A stretch of 64,000 bases of DNA from Oscillospiraceae bacterium (GCA_017505635.1 JAFVOU010000017.1:1-64000), one strand, 5' to 3'. Positions 1-9,263 are shown, counted from the first letter of the stretch. A program made the numbers and translations. Notes: generated by a model from the sequence alone, not told the origin.

Positions 1-137
1 CTGCTTCTGCCGGAATTTCTTTTGTGTCCTTTTGTGATAAGAACGTCTGCCGGTATGGATTCGCAATAAAAATAGTCTTTCCACTGGTCAGCCAGTACTC
101 CTCCTGCTGATCCTAATGCTGCTTTTATAAGTCCCAT
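1..137 (-). CDS. SPFH-domain protein (YdjI-like), N-terminal fragment
   Basis: Only the first 45 codons are in the window; the gene runs off the left edge. The peptide begins MGLIKAALGSAGGVLADQW and continues through a YFYCESIPADVL stretch. I recognise this as the usual opening of SPFH/band-7 proteins related to B. subtilis YdjI, which form membrane-associated oligomers and often carry a C-terminal zinc ribbon (not visible here). The start is supported by a GAAAGGAGAC ribosome binding site just upstream of the ATG. It points away from the leftward gene group that ends at 302 and is separated from it by that group's terminator, so it is probably its own transcript. Confidence 0.7.
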   Translation of the reverse strand, partial: MGLIKAALGSAGGVLADQWKDYFYCESIPADVLITKGHKRNSGRS

Positions 138-261
138 AGTAGTCTCCTTTCAATGTACGGATTATATTATAATATTCTGATTATAGTTTATTATTTCAGG
201 TGTCAAATGTCAATGGACAGCAAAAACTTTATAAAAGTAAAGACGTATGTCTGTGATTGCA

Positions 262-289
262 TATAAAAACAGACCCGATATCAATCGGG
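262..289 (-). terminator. Intrinsic terminator of the leftward 3823-302 gene group
   Basis: The arms CCCGAT (274-279) and ATCGGG (284-289) form a short hairpin. On the minus strand it is followed by a T-rich run (264-269 read as A on the plus strand). It lies 12 bases past the stop of the gene ending at 302. Confidence 0.6.
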
Positions 290-301
290 CCTGCGGTGAA
301 A

Positions 302-1192
302 TCAGAATATTCTGTTCAGTTTTGTGTTTTCGAGGAAGTTTGCAGGAATGGTAAATTTGTCTGCATCCTTGCCTAATGCTTTTTTTATTGCAGCAGTCTG
401 TGCAAACTGCGGCTGCTGTGCAAATTTAAGCGGCAGATACTGTGGAGCTTCAAGCTGAAATTCAATAACAGTACATTCAATGTCAGCGATGTTTCTGCTG
501 TAGAAACTGTTTAAAGCCGCAACCTGTGTATCGCTGAGCACGGCGGTTTCACATTTTACAACCTTGCCGTATTTTTCCATAACAGCAATAACATCATCTT
601 TTTTGCTGCTGTCCCACAGTATGCATTTAAGTGGAACATTCATTTCTCTGCGCAGACTGTCTGCCTTTGAGCGGAGAACTTCCACTTCATCACAGGAAAA
701 TCCGTGGTCAAGCAGCCATTTGTAGTCCAGCACAAGTGCAGTTGTTGCATTGAATACCGCAACTGTGATTTCCGGCAGATTAAGATAGGTTGCCATTGCC
801 ATGCGGTGACTGCCGTCGCGCAGTTTAAGTTCCCTGTCGGCAAGGATATAGCTGTCTGGGTCATAGCCGTTTTTTGCATAGGATTCTATAAGGGCATAAA
901 ACTTTTTAACCGCTTCTTCCGAATATCCTTTTTTAACCCTTGCATCCTGCAGCTTGCGGTACATATCAAAGCCAAAATCATTGTTGCCATAGTAGTTGTC
1001 TATGGCAAGATGGCGCACAATCATATCAGGGCGGCGGAATTCGCCGTCCTTAACCTGCAGAAAAAACATATCGGCAGGGGAATAGCTTACTTTGCGGAAC
1101 TTTTTATGCTCAATAAGCCAGTCGCCATAGTGTCTGTTGAACACCAGCTTTGCATATGCAGGTGCTTTTTTTGCTTTATCTATAATGTTCAT
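302..1192 (-). CDS. ParB/sulfiredoxin-fold-like protein in a glycosyltransferase operon
   Basis: The product has 296 residues, with no signal peptide and no membrane segment. Residues about 118-150 contain LKLRDGSHRMAMA followed by hydrophobic beta-strand text. This resembles the D-G-x-H-R box of ParB/Srx-fold nucleotide-binding domains, where that box contacts a nucleotide phosphate. The rest is not recognisable to me. The gene lies 14 bases after the GT2 gene at 1207-2244 and is the last gene of a leftward group, so it may act with surface-glycan enzymes. A ParB-like fold outside chromosome partitioning would fit a nucleotide-dependent enzyme, but this is inference. Activity and substrate are unknown. 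Confidence 0.55.
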   Translation of the reverse strand: MNIIDKAKKAPAYAKLVFNRHYGDWLIEHKKFRKVSYSPADMFFLQVKDGEFRRPDMIVRHLAIDNYYGNNDFGFDMYRKLQDARVKKGYSEEAVKKFYALIESYAKNGYDPDSYILADRELKLRDGSHRMAMATYLNLPEITVAVFNATTALVLDYKWLLDHGFSCDEVEVLRSKADSLRREMNVPLKCILWDSSKKDDVIAVMEKYGKVVKCETAVLSDTQVAALNSFYSRNIADIECTVIEFQLEAPQYLPLKFAQQPQFAQTAAIKKALGKDADKFTIPANFLENTKLNRIF

Positions 1193-1206
1193 ATAAAACC
1201 CTTGTA

Positions 1207-2244
1207 CTATTTTTTAATAATGCTGTCTCTTATGCGGACAAAAAGGCGCAGAAGCTTAACGGTGTTTCTTATGCCGATGATTTTATACAGCGGATATACA
1301 AAACCAAAAGGTCCCTTTGTCATAGGCAGCTTTTTTATATCCTTTTCGAAATAGTGCTCAAGAATATCCACCATTTTGAACACTTCATCATCGGTGTATT
1401 TTACACCAAGCTTGAATATTCCGCGGCGGATTGCTATAAGAAAATCCTTCTTTTCGGTTTCAACAATTTTTCTGCATTCATCATTAAGCTTATAAAACTG
1501 CACATCATTGTAGAAAAAGTTGTACCAGCGGCTCAGGACACTTGTAACAGCTTTATAGCTCCATTCGGTGGAAAGGCTGCCGGTGCGGTATTTGAAATAG
1601 CAGAAGGAATAAAAGTTGCGGTATGCCATTGTCTTTGCCTTGCGGTAGATATTAAAGGCAAAGTCGCTGTCTTCCTGTGCAAAAAGACGGGTGTTGAACA
1701 CAATACCGCTGTCGCGCAGAAAATCACGGCGGATAAACTTGGTCATTATAAGGTCAACGGTTTTTTTGCTGTGCCACAGCTTAATCCAGCGTTCATCACC
1801 TGTAAGGCTTGGGTCAAAAAACTCGTCGCCCGGATAAATGCAGTCATATGTAAGTATTTCGCCGTAAAGATTTTTTATAAAACCTGTATTGAGCAGGTCG
1901 GGATAGTTTTCTTCACATATGGCAGTGTATGCATTGTGCAGGGCAGCTTCGCACATGGTGTCATCGCTGTCCAGAAAGAATATGTATTTTCCTGCTGCAT
2001 CATACAGACCGCTGTTTCTTGCGGCAGGCAGGCCGCCGTTTTCCTTGCGTATTATCTTTATGCGGCAGTCCTTTGCGGCATATGCATTAAGTACATCTAT
2101 GCTTTTGTCTGGCGAGCCGTCATCGATGCATATAATTTCAAAATCCGAAAAGCTCTGGCACAGCACGCTGTCCAGGCATCTTCCGATGTAGTCTTCCACA
2201 TTGTAAACAGGAATTATGACGGTGAAAAAAGGTGTTTTTTCCAT
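1207..2244 (-). CDS. Family 2 glycosyltransferase (tandem paralogue 1)
   Basis: This 345-residue cytoplasmic enzyme has a GT-A fold. Residues 9-15 read VIIPVYN, an acidic IDDGSPD box follows near 40, NGGLPAARN near 69-77, and LDSDD lies at 91-95. The last is the metal- and nucleotide-sugar-binding DxD motif of GT2. The enzyme should transfer a sugar from a nucleotide donor to a surface polysaccharide or teichoic-acid-like acceptor; donor and acceptor cannot be told. It is a clear paralogue of the gene just upstream (2244-3272): both share the N-terminal domain, a TGDERWIK block, RLFAQEDSDF and a C-terminal basic tail. Stop and start share one base with that gene (TAATG), so translation is probably coupled. 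Confidence 0.9.
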   Translation of the reverse strand: MEKTPFFTVIIPVYNVEDYIGRCLDSVLCQSFSDFEIICIDDGSPDKSIDVLNAYAAKDCRIKIIRKENGGLPAARNSGLYDAAGKYIFFLDSDDTMCEAALHNAYTAICEENYPDLLNTGFIKNLYGEILTYDCIYPGDEFFDPSLTGDERWIKLWHSKKTVDLIMTKFIRRDFLRDSGIVFNTRLFAQEDSDFAFNIYRKAKTMAYRNFYSFCYFKYRTGSLSTEWSYKAVTSVLSRWYNFFYNDVQFYKLNDECRKIVETEKKDFLIAIRRGIFKLGVKYTDDEVFKMVDILEHYFEKDIKKLPMTKGPFGFVYPLYKIIGIRNTVKLLRLFVRIRDSIIKK

Positions 2245-3272
2245 TATTTCTGACCTCTGAGTTTAAGCGCGAAGCGCAGCAGTTTAACGGTTTTTCTTAT
2301 GCCGATAACTTTATAGAACGGGAACAGAAACCAGTATCTGTCCTTGGTTATCGGCAGTCTGCGGATATCTTTTTCAAAATATGTTTCCAGCAGAACGATG
2401 ATTTTTTCAATATCCTCATCACTGCGGCCAAAAGGCAGGTTTGCAATGCCTGCGCGTATCTGTCGCAGAAATTTTGCCTTGTTCTTTGCCACGATTGCTT
2501 TGTATTCATCGTTAAGTTTATAGAAATTTACATCGCACCAGAAAAAATTGTGCCATCTTGTAAATACACTTGAAATGGACTTGTAGCTCCAAACGGTGGA
2601 CATACTGTTTTCCTGGTTTTTAAAGTAACGGAAAGCATAAAAATCGCTGAAAGCCATGGTGTCGGCCTTGCGGCAGATATTGAAGGTGAAGTCGCTGTCC
2701 TCCTGTGCAAATAGACGGGTGGAAAAACACACACCGCTTGTGCGCAGAAAATCTGTTTTTATAAATTTTGTCATAACCTGGTTAGGTGTCAGTTTTCTGT
2801 CCCACATCTTTATCCAGCGTTCGTCCCCGGTGAGATGCGGTTCAAAAAAGTTTTCGTCAGGTTTGCCCACAGGCACCAGAGTTTCCTTGCCGTCAACAAC
2901 ACGGATAAAACCTGTGTGCAGAAGGTCAGGATAACCGTTTGCCACAATGCCGTCATATGCATTCTGCAAAGCATCAGTGCACATAGTATCATCGCTGTCA
3001 AGAAAATAGATATATTCGCCCTGTGCAAAATATATCGCAGTATTTCTTGCGGCAGGCAGACCGCCGTTTGGTTTGCTTACAATTTTTACACGGCAGTCCT
3101 TTGCGGCATATTCACGCACAATTGGAATGCTGTTGTCGCTGCCGCCGTCGTCAACACAGATAATTTCAAAATCACCAAAAGTCTGGCACAGAATACTGTC
3201 CAGACATCTTGCCATATATTTTTCGGTGTTGTAAATCGGCACACCGATACTGAAAAAAGGTTTCTTTTCCAT
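2244..3272 (-). CDS. Family 2 glycosyltransferase (tandem paralogue 2)
   Basis: This 342-residue GT2 enzyme has GVPIYN near residue 10, CVDDGGSDNS near 40, and LDSDD near 91-95. Similarity to the next gene is continuous along the whole length, including TGDERWIK, RLFAQEDSDF and the closing KVIGIRKTVKLLR, so the pair arose by tandem duplication followed by divergence. It starts 11 bases after the stop of the hydrolase at 3284 and overlaps the next glycosyltransferase by one base. The whole leftward group is probably one transcript. The product likely acts on cell-surface glycan; the sugar specificity is not visible. Confidence 0.9.
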   Translation of the reverse strand: MEKKPFFSIGVPIYNTEKYMARCLDSILCQTFGDFEIICVDDGGSDNSIPIVREYAAKDCRVKIVSKPNGGLPAARNTAIYFAQGEYIYFLDSDDTMCTDALQNAYDGIVANGYPDLLHTGFIRVVDGKETLVPVGKPDENFFEPHLTGDERWIKMWDRKLTPNQVMTKFIKTDFLRTSGVCFSTRLFAQEDSDFTFNICRKADTMAFSDFYAFRYFKNQENSMSTVWSYKSISSVFTRWHNFFWCDVNFYKLNDEYKAIVAKNKAKFLRQIRAGIANLPFGRSDEDIEKIIVLLETYFEKDIRRLPITKDRYWFLFPFYKVIGIRKTVKLLRFALKLRGQK

Positions 3273-3283
3273 AATTCCTCACA

Positions 3284-3823
3284 TTAATCTATAATTTCCA
3301 CGCCAAGCCCTTTTATAACCTCAACGGCATGCTTCTGCATATCACCAACTGCGGCACATGCGTCCAGATGCAGGCTCAGCTTTGCCTTTTTGAAATGTGT
3401 CTGGCACAGAACAATATTGGAGATAACACATATGTTTGTCACAACGCCGCAGAATTCAATTTCGTCAGGTTCGCCGCCAAAGGCATCCTCAATGGCACTG
3501 CACAGTTTGTCGCAGCCGAAATCGCCTTTTTCCAGCACAAGCACATTGGGGTTAATCTGTTCTTCAAACACCTTCAGTTCTCCAAAAAGCTGGTGGCCTT
3601 TTGTGCCTTTTATACAGTGTTCAACAGGCAGAAATCTGCCTTCACGGGTAGAAAGATAATCTTCGCGATGGGTGTCCTTGGTGAAAACCACAAGGTCGCC
3701 GTTTTTTACGGCTTTTGCAACAAGCGCATAGATGTTGCCTGCAATACTTTCACTCTGGTTAAATCCAAGGGAACCGTCAACAAAATCGTTCTGATAATCA
3801 ACAACAACCAATACTTTGCGCAT
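3284..3823 (-). CDS. Isochorismatase-family cysteine hydrolase, nicotinamidase-like
   Basis: The product has 179 residues. Visible catalytic features match the nicotinamidase/pyrazinamidase group: Asp9 in VVVDYQNDF, the metal-site pattern FTKDTH (Asp50, His52) and PVEHC (His69), Lys99 in VLEKGDF, and nucleophile Cys132 in VTNICV. It probably converts nicotinamide to nicotinate for NAD salvage. A glutamine-independent-looking NAD synthase lies at 13393-15135 in the same window. A longer reading frame exists upstream, but the ATG at 3823 is preceded by a perfect GGAGG (3831-3835), so I start there. It heads the leftward group with the two glycosyltransferases and is divergent from fbp. Other isochorismatase-family amidases remain possible. 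Confidence 0.8.
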   Translation of the reverse strand: MRKVLVVVDYQNDFVDGSLGFNQSESIAGNIYALVAKAVKNGDLVVFTKDTHREDYLSTREGRFLPVEHCIKGTKGHQLFGELKVFEEQINPNVLVLEKGDFGCDKLCSAIEDAFGGEPDEIEFCGVVTNICVISNIVLCQTHFKKAKLSLHLDACAAVGDMQKHAVEVIKGLGVEIID

Positions 3824-4004
3824 AACATAACCTCCGGTAAAAATTATATTTATACAATTTAATGATAACACAATATCATCCAAAAAGATACACAGAAAAT
3901 ATATAAAATATGCACAATGGTTGCCAAGAATATTAAAATATGTTACATTATTATAATAAAGATTGTTAAAAATTTCCCGCTCGGCGATTAAAACGGAGGA
4001 AATT

Positions 4005-5966
4005 ATGTATACTGATTTAATAATGGACAACATAAAATATTTAAACCTTCTGGCAAAGGATTATCCCAACACACAGCGTGCGGCAGGGGAGATAATCAGC
4101 CTTGAAGCAAGGCTTAAACTGCCAAAAAGCACCGAGATGTATATGAGTGATATCCACGGAGAACACATAGCTTTTTCCCATATACTCAACAATGCTTCGG
4201 GTGTAATCCGCGAAAAAATTGATGTTGCCCTTGCGGGACGTTCCACACCGGAAGATAATGCCGTGCTGGCAACACTTATCTACTATCCGGTGCAGAAGCT
4301 GGAAGAAATCAAACAGCAGCAGCGTGATATGAACCGGTGGTACAAAGACACAATATACCGCCTTATAGATGTCTGCCGTCATGTTGCAAGCAAAAACACA
4401 CGTCAGTGGGTACGTCAGGCTATTCCTGAAGGATACGAATTTATCATTGACGAACTTCTGCATGCACACTTTGAAGACCATAACAAAGAATTTTACTACA
4501 ATCAGTTTGTTACAGCCATTATCGAAAACAAAACAGCGGACGATTTTATCATTGCAATCTCCAAGGTTATCAAACGTCTTGCGGTGCACAAACTGCATAT
4601 AGTGGGCGATATCTTTGACCGTGGCGAACGTCCTGACATTATTCTGGATAAACTTATGGAACATCATTCTGTGGATATTCAGTGGGGCAACCATGATGTG
4701 CTGTGGATGTGCGGCGGCACAGGCAACCCACTTGGTGTTGTAAGTGTTGTGCGCATCTGTGCAACCTACAACAACCTTGATGTGCTGGAAAGAGGCTACG
4801 GCATCAACCTGCGTCCTCTTGCAATATTTGCCGAAAAAACCTACGGCGACAGCCCGGTGTTCATGCCGCGCGGTGCAAACCCTGACGATGAGGACTCAAA
4901 GCTTTTTGCAAAGATGCACAAGGCTATATCCATAATAATGTACAAACTGCAGTGTCAGGTTATCAGCCGCAACCCTTGTTTCTATATGGAAGACCGCTGT
5001 CATCTGCTGCATATTGACTACGAAAAAGGCACACTGGAAATAAATGGCGAACATCACCCGCTTATGGACTGTGATTTCCCTACAATCGACCCTGCAGACC
5101 CTGCAAAACTTACCAGTGAGGAACAGACACTTGTAAATCAGTTAAGCCGCAGTTTTATCGAAAGCGAAAAGCTGCAGCAGCACATCCGCTTTCTTTATGC
5201 AAAAGGTTCTGCCTACAAAATCGAAAACGGCATGCTTATGTTCCACGGTGCAATTCCGCTTAACGAAGATGGTTCTTTACGCGAAATTTTCTTTGGCGGC
5301 AAAGGCTACAAGGGCAAAGCGCTTATGGACTACTGCGACAAAATGGCCCGTGTTGCCTATTTCGGCGAGGACGGTACATACGAAAAACAGCTTGGACAGG
5401 ACCTTCTGTGGTATATGTGGTGCGGCAAAAACAGCCCTATGTTCGGCCGCAGCAATATGACAACCTTTGAACATGCGTTCCTTGAAAATCCTCTGCTTTC
5501 AATCGAACACAAAGACCCATACTATGTATATTGGGAAGATGTTGACGTTGCCGAACGTATCCTTGCCGAATTTGGTCTCTATGGGCCTATGTGCCGCATA
5601 ATCAACGGTCACGTACCGGTAAAGAGCAAAAAAGGCGAAAGTCCCCTTAAAGCCAACGGCAAAATCGTTGTAATAGACGGCGGTTTCTGTCACGCTTACC
5701 ACAGCAAAACAGGCATAGCGGGTTACACAATGGTTTATTCATCCCGCGGGCTGTCACTTCGAGTTCACGAACCTTTTGAAAGTCTGGAAAAGGTTATCAG
5801 GGAAAACAGTGACATCAAAAACAAGGTGGACGTTTTTGAAACAATGAAGCAGCGTATGCTTGTTGAGGATACCGACGAAGGCAGAAAGATAAAAACCACA
5901 ATCGGAGACCTTAAACTGCTTATTCAGGCATATCAGTTGGGCATCATAAAAGAAAACAAAGACTGA
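4005..5966 (+). CDS. fbp: Fructose-1,6-bisphosphatase, class III
   Basis: The product has 653 residues, the usual size for the Firmicutes class III enzyme, which removes the 1-phosphate of fructose 1,6-bisphosphate in gluconeogenesis. It carries the metallophosphatase motifs of this class: SDIHGE near 48-53, GDIFDRG near 201-207 and WGNHD near 227-231, followed by long family-specific sequence. The start is the ATG at 4005 behind ACGGAGGAA; the frame stays open 42 bases further upstream, but no RBS supports that extension. It stands alone, divergent from the nicotinamidase-like gene and followed by a repeat array. AMP-insensitive, PEP-modulated regulation is known for the family and cannot be read here. 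Confidence 0.95.
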   Translation: MYTDLIMDNIKYLNLLAKDYPNTQRAAGEIISLEARLKLPKSTEMYMSDIHGEHIAFSHILNNASGVIREKIDVALAGRSTPEDNAVLATLIYYPVQKLEEIKQQQRDMNRWYKDTIYRLIDVCRHVASKNTRQWVRQAIPEGYEFIIDELLHAHFEDHNKEFYYNQFVTAIIENKTADDFIIAISKVIKRLAVHKLHIVGDIFDRGERPDIILDKLMEHHSVDIQWGNHDVLWMCGGTGNPLGVVSVVRICATYNNLDVLERGYGINLRPLAIFAEKTYGDSPVFMPRGANPDDEDSKLFAKMHKAISIIMYKLQCQVISRNPCFYMEDRCHLLHIDYEKGTLEINGEHHPLMDCDFPTIDPADPAKLTSEEQTLVNQLSRSFIESEKLQQHIRFLYAKGSAYKIENGMLMFHGAIPLNEDGSLREIFFGGKGYKGKALMDYCDKMARVAYFGEDGTYEKQLGQDLLWYMWCGKNSPMFGRSNMTTFEHAFLENPLLSIEHKDPYYVYWEDVDVAERILAEFGLYGPMCRIINGHVPVKSKKGESPLKANGKIVVIDGGFCHAYHSKTGIAGYTMVYSSRGLSLRVHEPFESLEKVIRENSDIKNKVDVFETMKQRMLVEDTDEGRKIKTTIGDLKLLIQAYQLGIIKENKD

Positions 5967-5981
5967 TGTTTTCTACACAAA

Positions 5982-6229
5982 GGCAGCATCTGCTGCGTTG
6001 GCTGTGTTAGCATTACACCAAGTAGTGCGTCACACATCCGCCTTGCATCTGCAGCCTTTGTGCGAAAACATAAAAGGTGGGAAAAGGCAGCATCTGCCTC
6101 GTTGGCTGTGTTAGCATTACACCAAGTAGTGCGTCACACATCCGCCTTGCATCTGCAGCCTTTGTGCGAAAACATAAAAGGCGGGAAAAGGCAGCATCTG
6201 CCGTGTTGGCTGTGTTAGCATTACACCAA
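5982..6229 (+). repeat. 104-bp tandem repeat, two full copies and one partial
   Basis: Two copies of a 104-bp unit (5982-6085, 6086-6189) are followed by the first 40 bp of a third (6190-6229). Copies differ at only a few bases, mostly just after GGCAGCATCTGC and at GGTGGG/GGCGGG. Each unit is itself an imperfect palindrome: ACAAAGGCAGCATCTG near the left side matches, inverted, CTGCAGCCTTTGT near the right side, around a core with GCATTACACCAAGTAGTG. This looks like a REP- or MITE-like intergenic element expanded in tandem. It fills the gap between fbp and the next gene; short reading frames within it have no RBS. Confidence 0.85.
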
Positions 6230-6310
6230 TATTACACAAAAAGATGTTATTATCTAAAAAAATAAAAATGTGGTGATGTGTTTTATGCATCACCGGCAAA
6301 GAGGATAGTT

Positions 6311-8011
6311 ATGAAAAAAGTTTCAGCAGCGGCATATATAATTGCAACGGTGTTTTTTATCGTCAATGCAGTGTCCGCACGTTTAAATCTTAATCCGCTT
6401 TATCCGGGCACAGCGTTTTACTACTGTGTAATGCTTTCCGTTTACGTGGCAATCTGGGTTGTCAACAAAGCGGGCAAAATAATTTTTACTCGTCACGAAA
6501 CAGGTCAGGTTGCAGTTGATTTCGAGCGCAAGGCACCGTTTCCTAAAGCACCTATAATTCTTGCTGTTTCGGCATGGGCTGTATACGGCGTTGTTACAGT
6601 CGGTTCCATGGTGTTCTTCAACGTTCCTGCCTATCGCGACCAGATGCCGGACTACCGTGTTGGCGATTTCAGTCAGGAAGTTCAGGTTATCGATATCAAC
6701 CAGATACCTATTGTTGACAAACCGCTGGCAACTAAAATTGCCGAGAAAAAACTTGGCGAAAAACCGTCTCTCGGCAGCCAGGTAGTATTGGGAGAGCCTA
6801 CAATACAGACTGTTGACGGCGAACTGGTATGGGTTGTTCCGCTGCAGCATTCAGGTTTCTTCAAATGGCTTACCAATATGAGCGGTACACCGGGTTATAT
6901 TGTGGTAAGCGCAACAAACAGCCAGGACGTTGAATATGTGGAAGACTACAAGGTAAAATATCAGCCAAATGCTTACCTTTTAAGCGACCTTACATTCCAC
7001 ACACGTTATACAGCAGCACTGTTTACAGGTGTTACCGACTACAGCTTCGAGCTGGACGACAGCGGCAAACCACACTGGGTTATCACAACCTACAAATACA
7101 CACGAGGTTTTGCCCTGCCTGAAGCAACAGGTGTAATCATTATGGATGCGGCAACAGGCAAAAGCACAAAATATAAACTGGAAGATGTGCCAAGCTGGGT
7201 GGACCGCGTACAGCCGGAAGATTTTATCGTCACACAGATAAACAACAAAGGTCAGTATGTTCACGGCGTGTTCAACTGGGCGGATAAAGACAAATACAAA
7301 ACAAGCACAGGCGAAATTATCGTTTACAACAACGGCAGATGTTATCTCTTCACAGGTATCACATCTGTTGGCGCAGACGAAAGTGCCATCGGTTTTGTTA
7401 TGGTGGACATGGTTACAAAAGAACCTATTATGTACCAGCTTGCAGGTGCAACCGAAGAAGCAGCACAGCGCTCTGCAGAGGGCAAGGTGCAGCAGTATGG
7501 TTACTATGCATCCTTCCCGCTTATCATCAACTTTGAAGGTACACCAACCTACTTTATGACACTCAAGGATATCGACGGTCTTATCAAGCAGTATGCATAT
7601 GTATCGGTAAAAGATTTCCTTGTTGTAGGCGTTGGCGAATCTATGCAGGATGCAAAGCTGGACTACGAAAAGGCACTGCGCCAGAATCCAAGTTCCTCCA
7701 CAATTACCGACAGCACAAACACAGCCGAAATTGAAGGTACAGTTTACCGCATAAATCAGGAAATTATAGCGGGTGAAACAGTTTACCGCTTTATCCTCAA
7801 CGAAAGAAAGGACATTGTGTTTGAGGCACGTTGCACAGTAAGTGAAATGCTTTCCCTTACAAGAGAAGGTGACAGTGTAAAACTTGTATACCGCGAAAAC
7901 CAGTCTCCTATAAAAGAGCTTGTTTCCTTCGAAAACACAGGCTTTGCTCTCGTTGCACAGCATACAGGCGATATAATCGAAGCCGACCCACAGTCGGAAG
8001 AAACAGCTTAA
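6311..8011 (+). CDS. Membrane-anchored protein of unknown function, large C-terminal domain
   Basis: The product has 566 residues. Three hydrophobic segments lie near the N-terminus (about 7-22, 36-52 and 80-103). A soluble domain of about 450 residues follows, probably outside the membrane, with repeated beta-strand-like text such as GELVWVVPLQ and LSDLTFHTRY. I do not recognise a named family or catalytic motif. The start is the ATG at 6311, preceded by AAAGAGG; an upstream in-frame ATG at 6278 has no good RBS. It is monocistronic: a repeat array lies upstream and a strong bidirectional terminator follows. The C-terminal tail (TAEIEGTVYRINQEII onward) reads like a separate small beta domain. 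Function is unknown. Confidence 0.75.
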   Translation: MKKVSAAAYIIATVFFIVNAVSARLNLNPLYPGTAFYYCVMLSVYVAIWVVNKAGKIIFTRHETGQVAVDFERKAPFPKAPIILAVSAWAVYGVVTVGSMVFFNVPAYRDQMPDYRVGDFSQEVQVIDINQIPIVDKPLATKIAEKKLGEKPSLGSQVVLGEPTIQTVDGELVWVVPLQHSGFFKWLTNMSGTPGYIVVSATNSQDVEYVEDYKVKYQPNAYLLSDLTFHTRYTAALFTGVTDYSFELDDSGKPHWVITTYKYTRGFALPEATGVIIMDAATGKSTKYKLEDVPSWVDRVQPEDFIVTQINNKGQYVHGVFNWADKDKYKTSTGEIIVYNNGRCYLFTGITSVGADESAIGFVMVDMVTKEPIMYQLAGATEEAAQRSAEGKVQQYGYYASFPLIINFEGTPTYFMTLKDIDGLIKQYAYVSVKDFLVVGVGESMQDAKLDYEKALRQNPSSSTITDSTNTAEIEGTVYRINQEIIAGETVYRFILNERKDIVFEARCTVSEMLSLTREGDSVKLVYRENQSPIKELVSFENTGFALVAQHTGDIIEADPQSEETA

Positions 8012-8029
8012 ACAAATTACCGCAAATAA

Positions 8030-8059
8030 AAACCGCTTTGGAATTTTCCAAAGCGGTTT
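8030..8059. terminator. Bidirectional intrinsic terminator
   Basis: A 12-bp perfect stem, AAACCGCTTTGG paired with CCAAAGCGGTTT, has T-rich runs on both sides. It sits between the convergent genes ending at 8011 and 8077 and can serve both. Confidence 0.9.
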
Positions 8060-8076
8060 GCTGTTTTTATAAGATT

Positions 8077-9183
8077 TTATGCTGATTTTTTAACGAAACA
8101 TTTTACAAAAGCTTTATAGCATACGTTGTAAATTACATTAAGCACAAAACTTGCGGCAAGGGAACATACAAAAGTCAGTGCAATCATAAGCGGCATCCAT
8201 TTAAGCCACGCAGCCATATCGGGCACAATCCTGCCGATATGTGTATAGAAAAAATGGTCAAACACCCAGCTCATAAGGTATGCACCAAAGGTAAGGTCAG
8301 ACAGCACTTTAAGCGGTCTGTGCAGGCTTTTAGGAACATTGTCTGCCTTTATGCAGAGCAAAAGACTGAACACCAGTGTTGCGTTGATAACCTGCGGCAG
8401 TCCGTACCACTCAATCCAAGGTCCTGCAGAAAACGCAGAAGGATAGCTGCGGTAGATATTGAACATTCCCCAGAAGATAACCGAAACCGCAAGGAGAACA
8501 GCATTTTTTCTGCAGCTTATGCCAATGCCGTATTCTCTCAGCCAGCATCCGATAAAGTAATAGGTCACGGGATATATACCGCACCACCAGTCAGGAATAA
8601 GGTTTATATAGTGGGTATTGGCTGACGGCAGCAAAAACGAGGATGGCGCGGCAAAGTTCCACACATTAAGCACACTTGGTGCTGATGTAAGCGCTATAAG
8701 TGTAATGATAAGCACAAGTTTGTGGGTTTTGCTTTGCAGATTGTTGTATATAAGGTTTAAAAACGGGATAAGCAGAAATAAGCCGATATACATTTCCACA
8801 TACCATGCGTATTCGGCAGTAGTGAAATTTAAAATGCCTGTAAGCATACTCAGCACAGACATACCGTCCTTTATCACGGCAATGCGGTAAATATAGTTGG
8901 CAAAACTTGCCAACAGATATATGCACAGGGTTTTTACAATGCTCATATAAAACTTTGCACTTAAAGTTTTGTTTTTCATCAGATACCCTGTAAGGATAAT
9001 AAACAGCGGCACACAGATTGCAAAAAACGAACGCAGAACGGTCATTATATACATATTGGTGCAGTCAATCGGATATGCATAGAAATTTGTATGCACAAAA
9101 AAATGAACACCAACAACACAAAACAGTGCAAATATGCGTATTATGTCAAGATTAGGGCTGCGGCCCTTTATTTTGTCAGTCAT
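8077..9183 (-). CDS. Acyltransferase family 3 membrane protein
   Basis: The product has 368 residues with about ten hydrophobic segments. The N-terminus, SPNLDIIRIFALFCVVGVHF, is the hallmark opening of acyltransferase-3 proteins (OafA/WecH type), whose conserved His (in VGVHF) is catalytic. These enzymes O-acylate surface sugars, with the acyl donor on the cytoplasmic side. The frame stays open upstream to 9387, but that part reads through a non-coding repeat; the ATG at 9183 has GGAGT eight bases upstream. It stands alone, convergent with the previous gene, and may modify the glycan made by the other glycosyltransferases in the window. Substrate is unknown. Confidence 0.88.
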   Translation of the reverse strand: MTDKIKGRSPNLDIIRIFALFCVVGVHFFVHTNFYAYPIDCTNMYIMTVLRSFFAICVPLFIILTGYLMKNKTLSAKFYMSIVKTLCIYLLASFANYIYRIAVIKDGMSVLSMLTGILNFTTAEYAWYVEMYIGLFLLIPFLNLIYNNLQSKTHKLVLIITLIALTSAPSVLNVWNFAAPSSFLLPSANTHYINLIPDWWCGIYPVTYYFIGCWLREYGIGISCRKNAVLLAVSVIFWGMFNIYRSYPSAFSAGPWIEWYGLPQVINATLVFSLLLCIKADNVPKSLHRPLKVLSDLTFGAYLMSWVFDHFFYTHIGRIVPDMAAWLKWMPLMIALTFVCSLAASFVLNVIYNVCYKAFVKCFVKKSA

Positions 9184-9263
9184 TAAAGTAACTCCGTATA
9201 ATATAAGTATATCTTTATTGTATTTTTTTAAGGCAAAAAAAGCAATAGAAAAGTTGTCAAAAC

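Noticed and set aside
6077..6265. Short frame in the 104-bp repeat array
   Set aside because: It has no RBS, and the sequence is an imperfect palindrome repeated in tandem.
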